Part shown: piece after piece, positions 16,272-29,099 of the stretch
Layout of the letters: every line of letters begins with the position of its first letter
Position numbering within the stretch: position 1 is the stretch's first letter
Source: Coriaria nepalensis
Lineage: Eukaryota; Streptophyta; Magnoliopsida; Cucurbitales; Coriariaceae
NCBI GenBank assembly: GCA_027186245.1
Contig: CP114485.1
Span: 3,782,001 to 3,846,000 of the forward strand
Direction of reading: 5' to 3'
Length of the DNA stretch: 64,000 nucleotides
The notes under the pieces: generated by a model
What the model was told of the DNA's origin: nothing
The model's input: the letters and a program-made list of their open reading frames with translations, nothing else
The model's database searches: none
Position numbers and translations under genes: made by a program

Positions 16272-19200
16272 ATGGCTAGGGGGAAGCCAGTAACAACTGG
16301 ATCTTGCAAGACATCTGGCTGCAGTCTGACTGATAATCAGATAGGATCTATTTCTCCAAGGACAATTGGCATGGTCGGCTTAGAACTTAGAGATTTTATT
16401 AATCCCGAGCTGTGTTGGAAAGTTTCAAAAGGTTATAGAAGTGGGCGGTCAAGGAAAGCAGCTGCAAGAGGCTCAAAATTGAAAGCAGATCAAGCAGCGA
16501 AGGATATTAGAAATGGAGTAGACACCCCAGTTTCTGAATCTGAAAAGGTTTTTATATTGTCACTGCTTTTCTTCTAACCTTTATCAGTTGAACTATCATT
16601 CGTTTTGTTTCGTGATGTTAGTTTTTCTTTTTCTGCAGCTGGGTGTGGCTGTTCTTAGGCGACGCTTTAGTGATAATATTGAGCACGTGCCAATTAAGAA
16701 AAGGAGATTTATGGTTCAGTCTCCATCTCCTACTCTGTGTCTTCATTCCCAACACAAGGGTCCTGAAGAGTGCATGGATTATAAACAAGCCTTGGGCCAG
16801 AAACCTTTCACAAACTCAGTTGTCAGAAAACAATGTGCCTCGGGCGATAACTTTGGTGTGACTGGGTCTGGTCAAATTAGCGATGCATTTTCGGATGTGA
16901 CAAATGATGAGCCCGAGGACTTCTCAGGTATTGAGATACTGGCAGCTGCAGCCTGCAACAATATCGTGGTTGATACTGTCAGTCACAATGAGGAGACTCC
17001 AGTAGTTGAGGAATCAACACCAGCTGGAAGTGATAGATCAACAGTTGCGATACCCCTGGAAGAGGCCACCACATCAGTAGAAACAGTTAATTCCTCTACA
17101 AAAGACATGATATACGAGAATGGAAAAGACCGTTTGTCTTTTCATGATGCTGTTGCCAAGAATCCTTGGAGTGACCAGGATGCCAGAAGTACTAATAAGT
17201 GTTCTGTCTCTTCTCGGGATGAAAGGCTACACTGGGACCTGAATGTTTCTATGGATGCCTGGGAGCAACCTTGTGATGATGCAGGAGTAGATCATCTGAC
17301 AGATGCTGGGGAAGTTCTCTCTCTAGGTTGTAAGAATAAAACTGAAGAAGTTTGTGAGCGACGAAAAGAATCTAGAGATGATAAACATGATATTCCAGCA
17401 GAGGTGCGGTCTATAGTCAGCAATGAGGAACACAAATTGGAAGTTTCTTCAGGCATTGACAAAATCAATGTTGAATGTATTCAAAGTAATAATCCCTTGG
17501 AAGCTTCGAGCACTGTTGCAAATAATGAAAATGCTTCCTTGCAGACCCTTTTCAAAGACACATTGGTATCTGATGATGGTGCACCATCACCTCAAAATAT
17601 TCCTGTCAAGAATATTTCAGAGGTGAAAAGCACTGAAACAGCTTTTCTTTGTCCATCAGTTCCAGAAAGTGCTACCTGTAAGATAAATAGTGAGGATGCC
17701 AGCATATCGTCTGGTTTGTTAGAGGACTGTAGGACTCCTCAAGGGAGTAGTTTGTGTAGTTGTCATCATGCTGTTCAAGTTGAAGTAAAATCTACAGTTA
17801 AAGCAGGAGACCGTGAAGACATTTCTAGCTCAGGGCTATCTCTTGGGGAAGGCCGACCTTTGTTGGCCGTCAATACAGAGGAACAAGTTGATTCTGCAGT
17901 AGTGCGTCCTGGGTATGAGGATGTAATGCTGAATACATGCTCTAGAGTTTCTTCTGCTGGTGGTGAATCCGTTCCAAAAAATGTAAGTCAAGAATATGGT
18001 GATTACTCTCCGGAAACTGGGTTAGGTGGTTATCAAGATAAAGATCAGTCTGTCCGCAAGGAAAATAACATGGAGCTTAAGGAAGGCTATGATTCTCAGT
18101 ATGAGGATGGAGAGTTGAGAGACTCTGATGTGCATGACTGGGAAATGATAGAAGGTGTAGACATGGAAATTGATTATGTGGATTATGAGTCTGAGGACTT
18201 TGACACATGTAATGGTGATGCTGTTGAAGTGGGATCAGAGCATGGTGAAGCCAAGATTGTTGAGGATAGTGTAAGGCTGGAAAAGGGACTCGGTCCAGGT
18301 CCTCCAGGATCAGATAATGTGATTGGAAAAACTGAACACTGCACTATGAAAGATGCTCTAAAAAACGCCTCAGTGGTCTCAAAGACTAAACTTATGGGAT
18401 CTACTCTCAAGCCAACTGAAAAAGTGACGGAAGGTTGTATAATGAGGAGACATACTAATTCCATGCCTGATGACAATGAAGTTGGATCAACCCAATTGGT
18501 GTTGTCCTGTGATGATGAATCATTATCCTCTGCTTTGCCCCATAAGACTGAAGATATACTCAAAAGAATGATGATGTACATATATTTATCTTCCATTTAT
18601 TTTCTTCAATTCATTTTGATCACTCCACCTATTTTAATTGCCAACTACTCTGTTGTTTCAGATCTGACAATATTAAGCATAGCACTCGAGGCGAAAAGGA
18701 TCCTAGAAATGTTGAAAACCATGGATATTTAGCAGATTCAGAACGTCCGATGCTTGAAGCTGTTGGGGTTTCAGGATCTGACTACCATTCAAGGCAATCC
18801 ATGAACTCTTTTTCAAGTGGCCTATACCGTGCCCCACTCCGAAGGAGATCTCCAACAAACTTTAGCAACAATAGTTACGATAATGTCAATAGGGGAGGAG
18901 TGGTAACTATGAGAGATTTAAGCCCTGATAGGAGAAGGTTCAAAAGATATCAGCAAGGAGATCGACCCATTAGGAATGAATATTACATTCCAGAGCGTAT
19001 TAGAACAGAAAGAAGCATTTCTCCTTCTGGAAGGGGTCCCATTAACTACCCCCGGCCCTACAAGAGATCTTTCTCTAGATCAAGAAGTCGTTCTCCTCTT
19101 TCTCGGGTATCTCCAAAGGATCGGACCGAGAATTTCAGACATCAGAATAGCAGGTCACCTGATTATCGCTTTCTGGCTAGAACCGAGCGGTTGAGAGTTC

Positions 19201-19709
19201 CCTTTCAAAAGCCGGGCTTCTACCAAGAAGAAGACGAAATGAGATTTATGCCCCAACAAAGACGCCGTGTTTCCTCCCAACAGAATCCCAAATGGATTGA
19301 GGATTCTTCTACAGATCATTTCAGGACCAGGAGATTGCCTTTTGAAATGTTTCGTCCGAGTCAGAGATTTGACTCGGGTGCTGCACATATGTCCAGGAAA
19401 TTCAATTCGAAGCATGATTACTTTGATTCTGGCATGGAACACTCCAGAAGATTCCCTGGAAAGAGTTATGAAGGAGGTGGTGATTATGTTAGAGGCAACT
19501 ACCACGGTGGGAGATACAAGGGTGGGGGTCCTAGAGTGAGGCATTATGGTTCTGGTGAGCGGCGATGTAGGTATGATGGGGAAGATACTTTTGTTCCGTA
19601 TAATGATGACAATCATGGCTATGAGGATGATGTCTTGAACAACAGGGGAGTTACTGACAGAAGGACCAGAGGAGGAGGGTTTGTACCTAAGACTAGGAGA
19701 GCTATATGA
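16272..19709 (+). CDS. large acidic, Ser/Arg-rich nuclear-type protein (dentin sialophosphoprotein-like)
   Basis: Three exons (16272-16547, 16639-18575, 18662-19709) join in frame to 1086 residues. The ATG at 16272 begins MARGKPVTTGS. Exon 2 starts with VLRRRFSDN and the basic KKRR cluster, a possible nuclear localisation signal. A long acidic, Ser-rich, probably disordered centre follows, containing FSGIEILAAAAC, RLHWDLNVSMDAWEQPC and, near its end, SQYEDGELRDSDVHDWE. Exon 3 encodes a basic C-terminus with RS-type runs (RSFSRSRSRSPLSR), repeated Arg-rich blocks and Gly/Tyr-rich segments, resembling RNA-associated proteins. I recognise no catalytic domain. The position next to the organellar prolyl-tRNA synthetase matches, from memory, At5g52530, annotated dentin sialophosphoprotein-related. 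A nuclear or RNA-processing role is inference from composition only. Confidence 0.8.
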
Positions 19710-20440
19710 AGACGAAGGTCATTTTAGATACAACCATGATCAGGGAGTATATAATTCCAGTCCCAGCTGATTTAAAATGCAAGATGCATATTAACGAATT
19801 CCTTTCTTTTTTATTATAATATCTTCATCAGGCTAATATTTTTGGCGTAGGTTTTTTTTTTCCCCTTCTACAGTATAAAATAACGGGTTCTTTTTGTGCG
19901 TCTCTTGGTTGCTGGTGCCTCACCATTTTCCATGGTTTTGGTAACAATTTTGGTGTCTGCGCCTGATGATGTGTTTCAGTCTTCTCTGTTTTGCTGTTAA
20001 TGTCTTGTTTCGGCTGAAGGTATTTTTCGCCTAGCCACTGTAGAACCTCCGACGAGCTATGATGAATTAGTGCAAGTTTTCATGCTCTGTTTCAAGGCTC
20101 TGCTTTCTTCTGAATAGTACTATTTTTCTTGTCATATTCTTACACTCTTTCCAGAATCCTGAACATCTTTTTGTGCTATGTAGTAAGAAAAGAGGAAAAG
20201 AAAAACATTTTTGTTTGAGTCACCAGCTGACACTGATGGATTCAAAATGTAAATTCTGTGCCAATCTGGATGAGCATACTTGTGCTACTTCTTGTCTCAT
20301 AGTAAGAGGATGTCATTGTAGCTTGCTGGATTATAAGCCAATCCTATAAGTAGACCCAAAAAAAGAAAAGAGAATGAACTTCAAACAAACATTATCTAGA
20401 ACCATTTAGCCATTATGTAAGAGTCATATGAAAAGTAAGT
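19710..20440. other. 3' flank, no gene seen
   Basis: The stretch holds the 3' untranslated and downstream sequence of the Ser/Arg-rich protein gene, then a spacer up to the end of the FRO pseudogene on the opposite strand. No coding signal was found. Confidence 0.55.
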
Positions 20441-20449
20441 ATTAAAAGT

Positions 20450-21513
20450 AACCATTTAGCTCGAAAATCTTTTGCCTTACGCGATTGAAACTAGTCGCCC
20501 ACATTGCTAATCAACATAGCAACGCAACTTCTCCTGCCATATTTGAAATCCCAATCTTCTCCCACTTTAGCATCTTCAATTAGGGGGAAAAAAAAAACTT
20601 TCTTAAGTGCTTGCTCTCAAGTAATGCAATTTTTGTATTTTTCTATAAAATATTTTTTTTCCTTGAAAGATTTGATGTATGTTGGTCCAAAAGATGATGT
20701 AACAAATGCCATGAGCAGTGAAGAGTGTCATGGAAATGTGGCCAAGCCAGATGTGATATTTGGGTCTTCCTTCTGAGCTAAGGCCTATGAGCTGTAAAAT
20801 GGAAGATCCTCTTGAAACAGGGAAGAAGAGAAAAGCCAGACATATGTTCCCAAACAGGGACATATATGGGTGACCAATGTTAAAAGTGCCTGTTTTGCAT
20901 TTTGAGCCAAATTCTACATAGAGTTGACTTTTTATTCATTTTATTTTTAGCGTTGACTTTTCAACTGGACGTCATAGGATATTTGATAACCCATAGCTCT
21001 TCTTAGCACTAAAACAAGGATAAGATTAATCAATGATATTGTTAATATATACAGTAACATCACATGATCAATTAAGGTATAATAATATCACAGCTAATGA
21101 TATTGTAAATGCCGATTAATTATATTAATAACGGAATTTACACATCCAAACCTTTTCCGACGAAGAACGTCGTGTGCTGATTTGTTCTTCTGGAAATGAA
21201 GGTATACACACAGCCTAAAGCTGCTATAAGCATGATGGGAAATGATAAAAGAAGAAGATTTGTACCTGTATTTACTCACATCATGACCAGCAAATTAAGA
21301 TAAATTAATCAAAGTGAATGAATGAATGGATGAAAAGGTAGGAAATTACCCTTCATCTCCAAAGTATGTTGAATTGAGTTTCTCATCCAGCTTGGGCGAC
21401 CATCTGTTTTTGTAAAGCTTTGTTGGCAACATAATCCATATCATTAGCCACCCAAGAAAGTTGACTAGAACGAAGATTCTATTAAAGATTACCATGGTTT
21501 AGGTGTCCATCAT
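20450..21513 (-). pseudogene. truncated ferric reduction oxidase (FRO) pseudogene
   Basis: This is a decayed copy of the 5' half of the intact FRO gene at 23421-26666, on the same strand and about 2 kb downstream of it. Exon 1 (about 21349-21513) reads LVNFLGWLMIWIMLPTKLYK, but TAA is the fifth codon after the first ATG; a later ATG exists at 21495. Exon 2 (21152-21265) is 114 nt against 112 nt in the intact gene, because of a 2-nt insertion that breaks the frame inside the VYLHF segment. Exon 3 is missing. Exon 4 is truncated at its 5' end (FGNICLAFLFFPVSRGSSIL, then KYHIWLGH). Exon 5 reads ISNMAGEVALLC then TGA, and ends before the heme-binding histidines. There is no FAD or NADPH domain. 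Confidence 0.85.
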
Positions 21514-23420
21514 CTTTCTCAAACAAATCAGAGTCTTGTCGTAATAATCTGAAGAAACGAGTGCAGCTCATGAAGTAGTACGCATATGATCATGAGAGTC
21601 GTGTACTGCCATTTACAGGGAAAACAAAGCCCTAGCTAGCTAAAAAAGTCAACCAATTATTACAGTTCCTAATCATCACAACTGCATGTATATCAATCAA
21701 TTATAACAAAATGATCAAGTACATAAACATTACGATGCGTTTCGATTATGTATAACAAAATGAAGACATGTATGTAGTTTTTTTTCTGTTCACTAATAGC
21801 TAGACATGATCTTATGATTTGCTTGGATTCGGGACGTTTGACATTTTCCTTTCCTGTCCGGATTTATGGAAAGTACAACTGTTTGGTTTTTTTTTTTTTT
21901 TTTGGCTGAAGTGTAGTACTACAGTTGACCAAAAGGCTGAGGTAGTAGACAGTACTATACTACAGAAGTACAAGTGAACATTCGAAATGATAAGAGTTTA
22001 ATTTTTAAGTATGCAATTGGAGGAGTTTAAGGAACTTAATAAGCTCAAATCAGCCTTATTTAGTTTACTAATCAATTAAAAGTATATCCACTAAAGTGTT
22101 GACTTTGGTCCAGTCTTAATTTTATAAGTTGGAGTTAACGACTTCTTCTAAAACTTACAAAAATAGGTTTACTGTCTTTTTTCTTTCTAATAATTTTTAT
22201 AACCAGATTTAGACCCTAAGTTTTTATATATCAATACAAAACTAACAGAACTGGTAATCTGCTATGTTTTTTAGATCGTTATCTGTTTCACTTTAAATAT
22301 CCGATTAGTTTAAAAGATTGAATCAAAATCGGATAAAAAATCGGAATCGAACTAAAAATAAATTATTTTTATAACTAGATCATACCAAAAAATTAAGAAC
22401 AACTCGATATTTAAACATGTTAATATTTTTTAATTAAAAAACCAACTAAATTTAGTTTATAATTTTTTTTTTAAAACGTAGATCTAATTTTATAAGTTTA
22501 ATGGGTTTAAATCTAATAAAATGAAACTTTATAAAGATTAATTTTAGTTTACTCAATTAATTAATTATGAGAAATTCTTATATGATAAATTTAGATCTAC
22601 ATATGATAAAATCAAATTTTATCACGATCATAAACGACGTACCATACAAGAATACCTCATTAACAATTACATGTTTCGTGCTTTCAACACTAATTTAAAT
22701 TCCAATCTGAAGATCAGATGATTGAAGGTGATGAGTATGCACTTCTTTTTGTTGGTTTTAGCTTCTTTTTAAGTTCTAAAAAGTATGAAGTGCTCAAATG
22801 GTGGTGTGATCGATCCTCAATTCCTCCGTCTAGTTTGATTCATTATGTTATATTATATTATATACATATATTGTAATGGAAGGTTGCCTAAAATACAATT
22901 AATGCCTACGTAAGCATGCTTAAAATAGGATGCTATACAAATTAGTGTAAAATTTGCTTACTTTTGGAATCCACTTATAAATTTTTTGATGTAAACTCAT
23001 ATATATTATGATATTTATATCAATTTATGACTTCTTATTTATAAGTCAAATAACTTATTACTTAAGAAAAAATTATTCTCTTAATTTATGTTATCGGGTA
23101 AATTGCACCCATAAATAATCATATCTTATTTTATGCTAAGATCATTGATATTGACATGCCAATACCACTTTTATTAAAATTTAAAGTCAACTCAAACAAT
23201 GTTGAGCTACTTTATTATTTAGAAAAAAACCATTTTCTTACAAGTTCTTGATATTATTATCTTCATAAATTTACGTCCACGAGACTCCCCTCAGCATCAA
23301 ATATTGAGAAACCCAGCAAACAGATACATATATGTGTGTATATATACATATTATTAAGACAAAACACACGTACAACACACAAACTTCATCTGATCTCTGC
23401 AAATTATAGATAGTTAACAA
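21514..23420. other. AT-rich intergenic region between FRO copies
   Basis: About 1.9 kb, strongly AT-rich, with a T run near 21890-21903. I looked for remnants of the 3' half of the truncated FRO copy and saw none. No other gene can be supported. Confidence 0.6.
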
Positions 23421-26400
23421 TCACCAGCTAAAGCTCATTGACTCAAAGTGCAGATTACTAGCCGACCGAGATGAACACATCTTTGCAACTTCATGTCGCA
23501 TCTTGTTGGGCCCACAAACCAGGACACCTATGTCATTTCCTTTGCACTCTAATAGAATTTCTGCGCAATGTCAAACATAATCAAGAAACATACATTATCC
23601 ATATTAAGTAATTGATTAGTATAGTCTCAAAAAGAGTAATTGAGTAATCAATGTCCAAATAATATGTACAAGGAGACTAATCTAACAAAAACAAACACTT
23701 GTAATAGTTAGATAAGATAATGTGGGTTAGATAAAAAAGATTGATTTATTATGAGTTCAAATTTGATTTTATAAAACAAAACTAGAATTCAGTCTCAAAC
23801 TGAATCTCAATTTTTTTCCGGAAGGGAGATTGCGAAGTAACTCACTCTTAAGATCAGGCCGGCATCCATAATAGACCTTCGTAGCTTCAGTAATGGACTC
23901 TTGTGGTAGACTTTCAAGCTCCTTATCATCATTATGAAACCATAAACTCGGTGATGCTTGTGGGGTCTGAAGACTTGTAATTTGCGTCAATTTTTTCTCA
24001 TTCCTACCATGTATTTTCTTGCACCAGTAGAATCCCACACTAGAAGCTATACAAATACAAGCACAAGCCAAAAAGAGAATCCAAATAACTTTATAGGAGT
24101 TATGGTAAACAGCTTTGGTGTTGTTTTCAATGGGGTATATATAGTAACGATTGACTAGGGCTAGAAAAAGAAGAAACATCCCACAAGAAGATGCTATTAT
24201 TGCACCAAGCCATAGCCAATTGTTTTCGCCAAGAGCCAAGGAAATTGGTGAGTCCGACGGGTCGGATTTAAACCGGACAATGTTTATAAGCTTTTGGGAA
24301 TTTTGATGAGGTTGCTCTTTTTCTCTAGTGACATAAGCTTCAATTTGTAATTGGATTTTGGATAGGTCTATGGGTGTGCTTGAGATTGGAAGCAAGAGGT
24401 CTAGCATTGTGAGCTCAATGGAATGTTTGAAGGCACATATGAGATGTATTAAGGGGACTTGAGAATTTTGTTTAGTGCTCTGCGCTATAACTTCTCGGAT
24501 AATCGAGATGAAAGGGGTGATTCCACTTCCTCCACACACCATAACAAGGGATTCGCGCCTGCCCAAAATTAGTAAACATGAAGAGGGTTAACAAAAAAAA
24601 TTGCATTCATGAAAAGTTGTAAGCTAGATTTCATGATTAGGGTTTCTAGAGTGTTTGGAACCTGAGAAAGTGAGGTGAAGTAGGTCCATATGGTCCTTCA
24701 ACGGAAACTCGAAGGTGGCCTAGAGAAGAACTGGAAAGTAATTGATAAAGCTTTCTACTCCAACTTCCCTCAGTTTTAATGACAACACTTAGCGTATCTG
24801 GATTCATGTTTGAGCTTGTAGTCGTGGTGAAAGGATGCCACTGCAACTTGGAAATGCTTGGTACATTGATGAACATCATGCTAGTAGGATTGTAATTCAG
24901 TCCTAAAAATTGTCAAAACTTCATGTTAACTAACATTTGGTAAGAAAAGTTAATTCCCAAAGATAATCTTTTGAAGCATTAATTATAAGACGAAATTAGT
25001 GAGAAACAGTGACAAAATATTGGGTTTTTAATAAAATTAAGTACTAGCTTTGATATATAATGTTGTTATAGCATAGATATATGTTGCCTGATGGTTGATT
25101 TTTTTTTTTTTTTTGGCGTAACTTATAATTTGAGATAATATGAGACTGATTAACTTATGGTAAAAGATATATAATCTTTACCAGGGCTCTTGGAGAAGGT
25201 TAATTCAGTAGCGTCACAAGGTAAAAGGCGAACGGAGACCAATCTTGCACGTTGGTGTGATTGTAAGAATCTGAGATAGCGATCAATCAAGAAGAGGAAA
25301 ATCCCAGGAAGCACCATGCATATGTAGGTTGGACCAACATGTAAGCAGTAGAACAAGATAAAGAGAACGTAAGAGTGATGTGTGTAATAGAAAACTTCAA
25401 ACATCTTCCGCCTTATGGGACGAAAGCTAGTCACCCAAATTGCCAACAAAAACACAATCGCAATCTCTCCCGCCACATTTGATACACCAGTTTTGCTCCA
25501 TTCAAGCATCTGTATGTATCAGATCACGAAAATAGAAACTGTAATTTGAGTAAACCAGAATGTTAATTTATTAGGTTTCAGTCTAGATCTGTAATGATTA
25601 ACCTCAATAGATTGGTGCGTAATGACCCAGTAAGCGATATAACCTCCAGCATGTAACATAAAAAGGAAATTTGAAAGGTGGCCAAGCCAGATGTGATATT
25701 TGATGGCAGATTCAGATATGAGTCCAAAGAGAGGCAAAATCGATGACCCTCTTGTTACTGGAAAGAAGAGAAAGGCAAGGCATGTGTTTCCAATTAACCC
25801 AAATCTCAACGCCACACTTTTTAACTTAGCTTGCCATCTGCATATATGCAAAGATCATCATGATTTATTACACGTAAGTTTACACATCATGATCAGTAAA
25901 TCTATTTGTCATGATGCATGCATGATTCATTATACGTAAGTAAGCATCATGATCAGTGGTTATACTATCAACTGCACATATATGTATAGATATAGATATA
26001 GATATTCTTACACTGTTTGACCTTTCTTGACAGTGAGATGGCTGAAGTTGGCTTGCAAGTAATTAGAAAAAGACCAGATCATGAGAACAACGAACATGAC
26101 TGCAAAGGTAAGCTCGATTGCACTAACTATTCCCAGAGGGGACATAATCAGAGCCGGGCGCCTAACTTGGTTTACGAAACCATGGCTGATCTTTTTCTTA
26201 TCACTAAAAATCAGGATAATGAGATAAATTAAGCTGTTAACAATGGAAAATCACATGCATGATGCATGCAGTTGATAGTTAATAATACCAACCTTTTGGG
26301 ATAATTTTGAGCTGCTGCTGATTTCTTCTTCTCAAAATGTAGGTAAACAGAACCCAGAGCTGCTATAAACATGATGGGAAATGTGAAAAGAAGAAGATTT

Positions 26401-26666
26401 GTGCCTGTAATAATTGTTAGTGACACGTAAACCAAGTAATTAGTACTAGCATTAATTAGCAACTAATTAAAAGGAACTAATGAAGGGAATTAACAAAAAC
26501 CTTGAGATCTAAAATACGTTGATGAGTTAAGCTTCTTATTGAGCTTAGGTGACCATGTGTACTTATAACGCTCTGTCGGCAACAAAATCCAAACCATGAG
26601 CCAGCCAAGAAACACTACGAGCGACATGTTTCTTAAGATTGTTGTGCTTTTGATGCCGGCCATCAT
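23421..26666 (-). CDS. FRO: ferric-chelate reductase (ferric reduction oxidase, FRO2/4/5-like)
   Basis: This membrane flavocytochrome moves electrons from cytosolic NADPH through FAD and two b-hemes to ferric chelates outside the cell. Eight exons join in frame: 26501-26666, 26293-26404, 26012-26203, 25603-25837, 25182-25509, 24662-24902, 23846-24558 and 23421-23560. The product is 708 residues, near the 725 of FRO2. Visible parts are the N-terminal membrane helices, the ferric-reductase domain (TVWQAKLKSVALRFGLIGN, KYHIWLGH, FYYTHHSYVLFILFYCLHVG with heme-ligand histidines), the FAD motif HPFT in exon 6, and the NADPH motif MVCGGSGITPF at the start of exon 7. The end reads GVLVCGPNKM and LHFESMSFSW. 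For exon 7 I chose the consensus donor GTGAGT, which alone keeps the frame. A truncated copy lies downstream. Which FRO paralogue it equals is not settled. Confidence 0.92.
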
Positions 26667-28440
26667 GTTGACTGAGTAGTGTTACTTTCTAGCAGTAGTA
26701 TTATGCATATAATGAGACTGCTATGGACGCAATTTATAGGCAAATCATAAATCATTCCAAAGTAACTTGTCGCCATAAGCTTCGATAAGATTAATGCATT
26801 AGAAAGGGAATGATGAGTTAGTCAACTATGTTCAGATTGCATGCCTTTTTAATTACGTATGCACTACATATTAGAAACAGCATGATTCATGCCATTGTTA
26901 CCCCGTTTGCATGTGGGTAAGTACTTAATACATAATTAGTAGTGGTAATGAAAAATAATAAACTAGATAGCCCTACATGTCACTAGAATTAAGATGTCGT
27001 TTTTATTTTTTTCCTTTTCTGATTTGAACTGAGATACATAATTAACTTTGAAATTATAAAAATGTCTGCACCTCAAGGACAATCTAATGAGTCATGGAGC
27101 TAAATTACATAAGATATTATCATCCAACCAAAACTGACCTAAATGATCGATAGTATTTGGTCCGTGGCACACTCCAAAAAATATTTACGGTCGGAGCTGA
27201 TCAAAACACTGTTCTTTTAACTGTATCGTGTGAAGTTGCAATGCTTTTGCTGGTCAGTTACACAAAAACATCGAGTGTTCGTTTTGTTTGATTCCTTCAA
27301 GGGAACGAGAATCAAAATTAATTTCAATCATATGTTTGGTTGTATACAACTTACTATCTAAAGCATTGACATTGTCATTTTCATATATCTTCGATCTAGG
27401 GAGTCCCGCCCCCGTCGATCGGAACCGGTGACTGAGGTAATAGGCGGTGCAGTGGATTTAATCACTTATGCTCAGCCTTAATATATACACTAATAGAGAT
27501 TACGTTGGATCAATTCTCAAGTGAGTTAAAAATACTTTTGATATCACATTCATTAGTTTAACATCAAGAGCTGATCATGTTGAATATTTTATATAAACAC
27601 ACACAGAAACTATATAACTAATCAAATCAAGCCAACGAAGAATATCTAGTAGATTAAAAAAAAGACTCCATGCCATTCTGCACTAATATTATAACACATC
27701 TCACATTCTCAACATGAAAAACATATCTATTAGGATGAAATCATCGGAATGATTATAAAGAAGATAATGTTATAATATACAAGAAATGTTACTTCTAATG
27801 ATATGATTAGTTTTGCTTGGATCTAGCTAAAGTGATTAATAAGAATTGCAGTTGACTTTTTGATATTACGAATGCATTTGTGCCAAGAAAGTAAAACAGT
27901 CAGACCCATCAGCAGACGTACGTAGTAGAGATCTATATAGTAATTAAGTCCAAATTGAATATCAATACTGTTGTGATATTTATCAATCATACTCAGATAG
28001 TGATCAGATGGAGCATTAAACGCCACCAGTTTCTCATCAAACGCCCTCAACCCCTTTTCTCTTCTCTACATTTCTGTACAGAATTCCCATAACAACCATA
28101 GAATGCCACTCCGCCTCTCTGGCCAATCCACGATGCCGTCGGGCATCGTAGGACCCCCGACATTAGCATCATTCGAAGCTATAAACCATTGTGACCAGAT
28201 TTAACCGAGTTGGCATGTTCATTAGGAAAAAAAAAAAAAAAACCCTTAGTCACGTCGAAAGGAAGACCATCACCAACGACATTGATTCGCCGCCATAGGC
28301 AAACATCACAATAACTCCTCAAAACTTGATAACATAAGATATCAATGTTATACAGCTCTGCCTATACGTTTACGGCTTCATTAAAATGAGAAAAAATCGT
28401 TCGCATCATATCTTTTTTTATATGCCATACATACTTGCTT
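26667..28440. other. FRO promoter side and intergenic region
   Basis: About 1.8 kb between the start of the intact FRO gene (minus) and the T2 RNase-like pseudogene (plus). Only short ORFs without recognisable features are present. Iron-deficiency elements of the FRO promoter would lie in the proximal part, but none was identified with confidence. Confidence 0.55.
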
Positions 28441-28441
28441 A

Positions 28442-28985
28442 ATGCCAAAGAGTCAAGGAATGGGGCGAACGGCGTTTGTGAGGAAGGGAATCGTGGTTGC
28501 TGTTCTTTACGTGCTCTACGTTTTGGTAGAGAGCGAAGAACAACTGTTTGGCTATTTCATACTTTCTTTGAAGTGGCCTAACGCTTATTGCAACGGAAGA
28601 AAGTATACATGCAAAGAACCTGTTCCACAAGAATGCAAAGTTAGTGCATTCATTCCATGTATGCGCCGATCATCATATCCTCCGTATTCCGATCAATTTT
28701 CTCTTCGTTTGAGCGAGGTAGCCCACGATTTTGAGCCTTTCTATCACGTCAATTGTCATGCATATATATATGTATCATAACCTTTGTCCTTTGTAGGTCA
28801 AAAATTGGAACTTCAGTTCAGATTTGGAATCCTATTGGCCGGATCTTTTACTTGGCGAAACGAACAGTTTTTTTATAAACCGGCATGGAGGTTTGGCGGG
28901 ACGTGTAGTAACATGAGTGCAGAAAACTAGTTCTACACAGCAATAAGATCTCCCAAAAAGTATATTAATCTTTATCAGTTAATGA
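28442..28985 (+). pseudogene. T2-type ribonuclease (S-RNase-like) pseudogene
   Basis: The first part opens with a hydrophobic signal-like stretch and then YFILSLKWPNAYC and KEPVPQECK. This matches the start of mature T2/S-RNases, in which QWP...YC precedes the catalytic HGLWP. At the HGLWP position the frame instead reads FIPCMRRSSYPPYSDQ, so the first catalytic block is destroyed. A probable small intron (donor gtagcc near 28719, acceptor tttgtag ending at 28797) leads to KNWNFSSDLESYWPDLL. After that the homology changes frame to reach GGTCSNM, where the family has KHGTCS, so the second catalytic His is absent. An in-frame TAG follows before FYTAIRSPKKYINLYQLM. Frameshifts, a stop and loss of both catalytic blocks mark it as non-functional. 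S-RNase versus S-like RNase class cannot be decided here. Confidence 0.65.
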
Positions 28986-29099
28986 AGGAAACAGGTTTGT
29001 CATGTATATATGTATATATATGTTCTGTGTTGTTTTGTTACCTACTGCTCTGTCAACATGTAAAAGAAAATGTAAACGACATGTCGTTTTGTTAAGGAG

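Noticed and set aside
18183..18596. 137-codon minus-strand ORF in the large Ser/Arg-rich gene
   Set aside because: It lies wholly opposite the long coding exon and shows no family features, so it is a shadow ORF.
23842..23846. Alternative donor GTTACT for FRO exon 7
   Set aside because: It would shift the frame of the last exon. The consensus donor GTGAGT four bases earlier joins in frame to the conserved VCGPNKM segment.
27823..28050. 75-codon minus-strand ORF (MRAFDEKLVAFNAPSD)
   Set aside because: It has no recognisable homology, splice context or promoter. I checked it as a possible third FRO fragment and it does not match.
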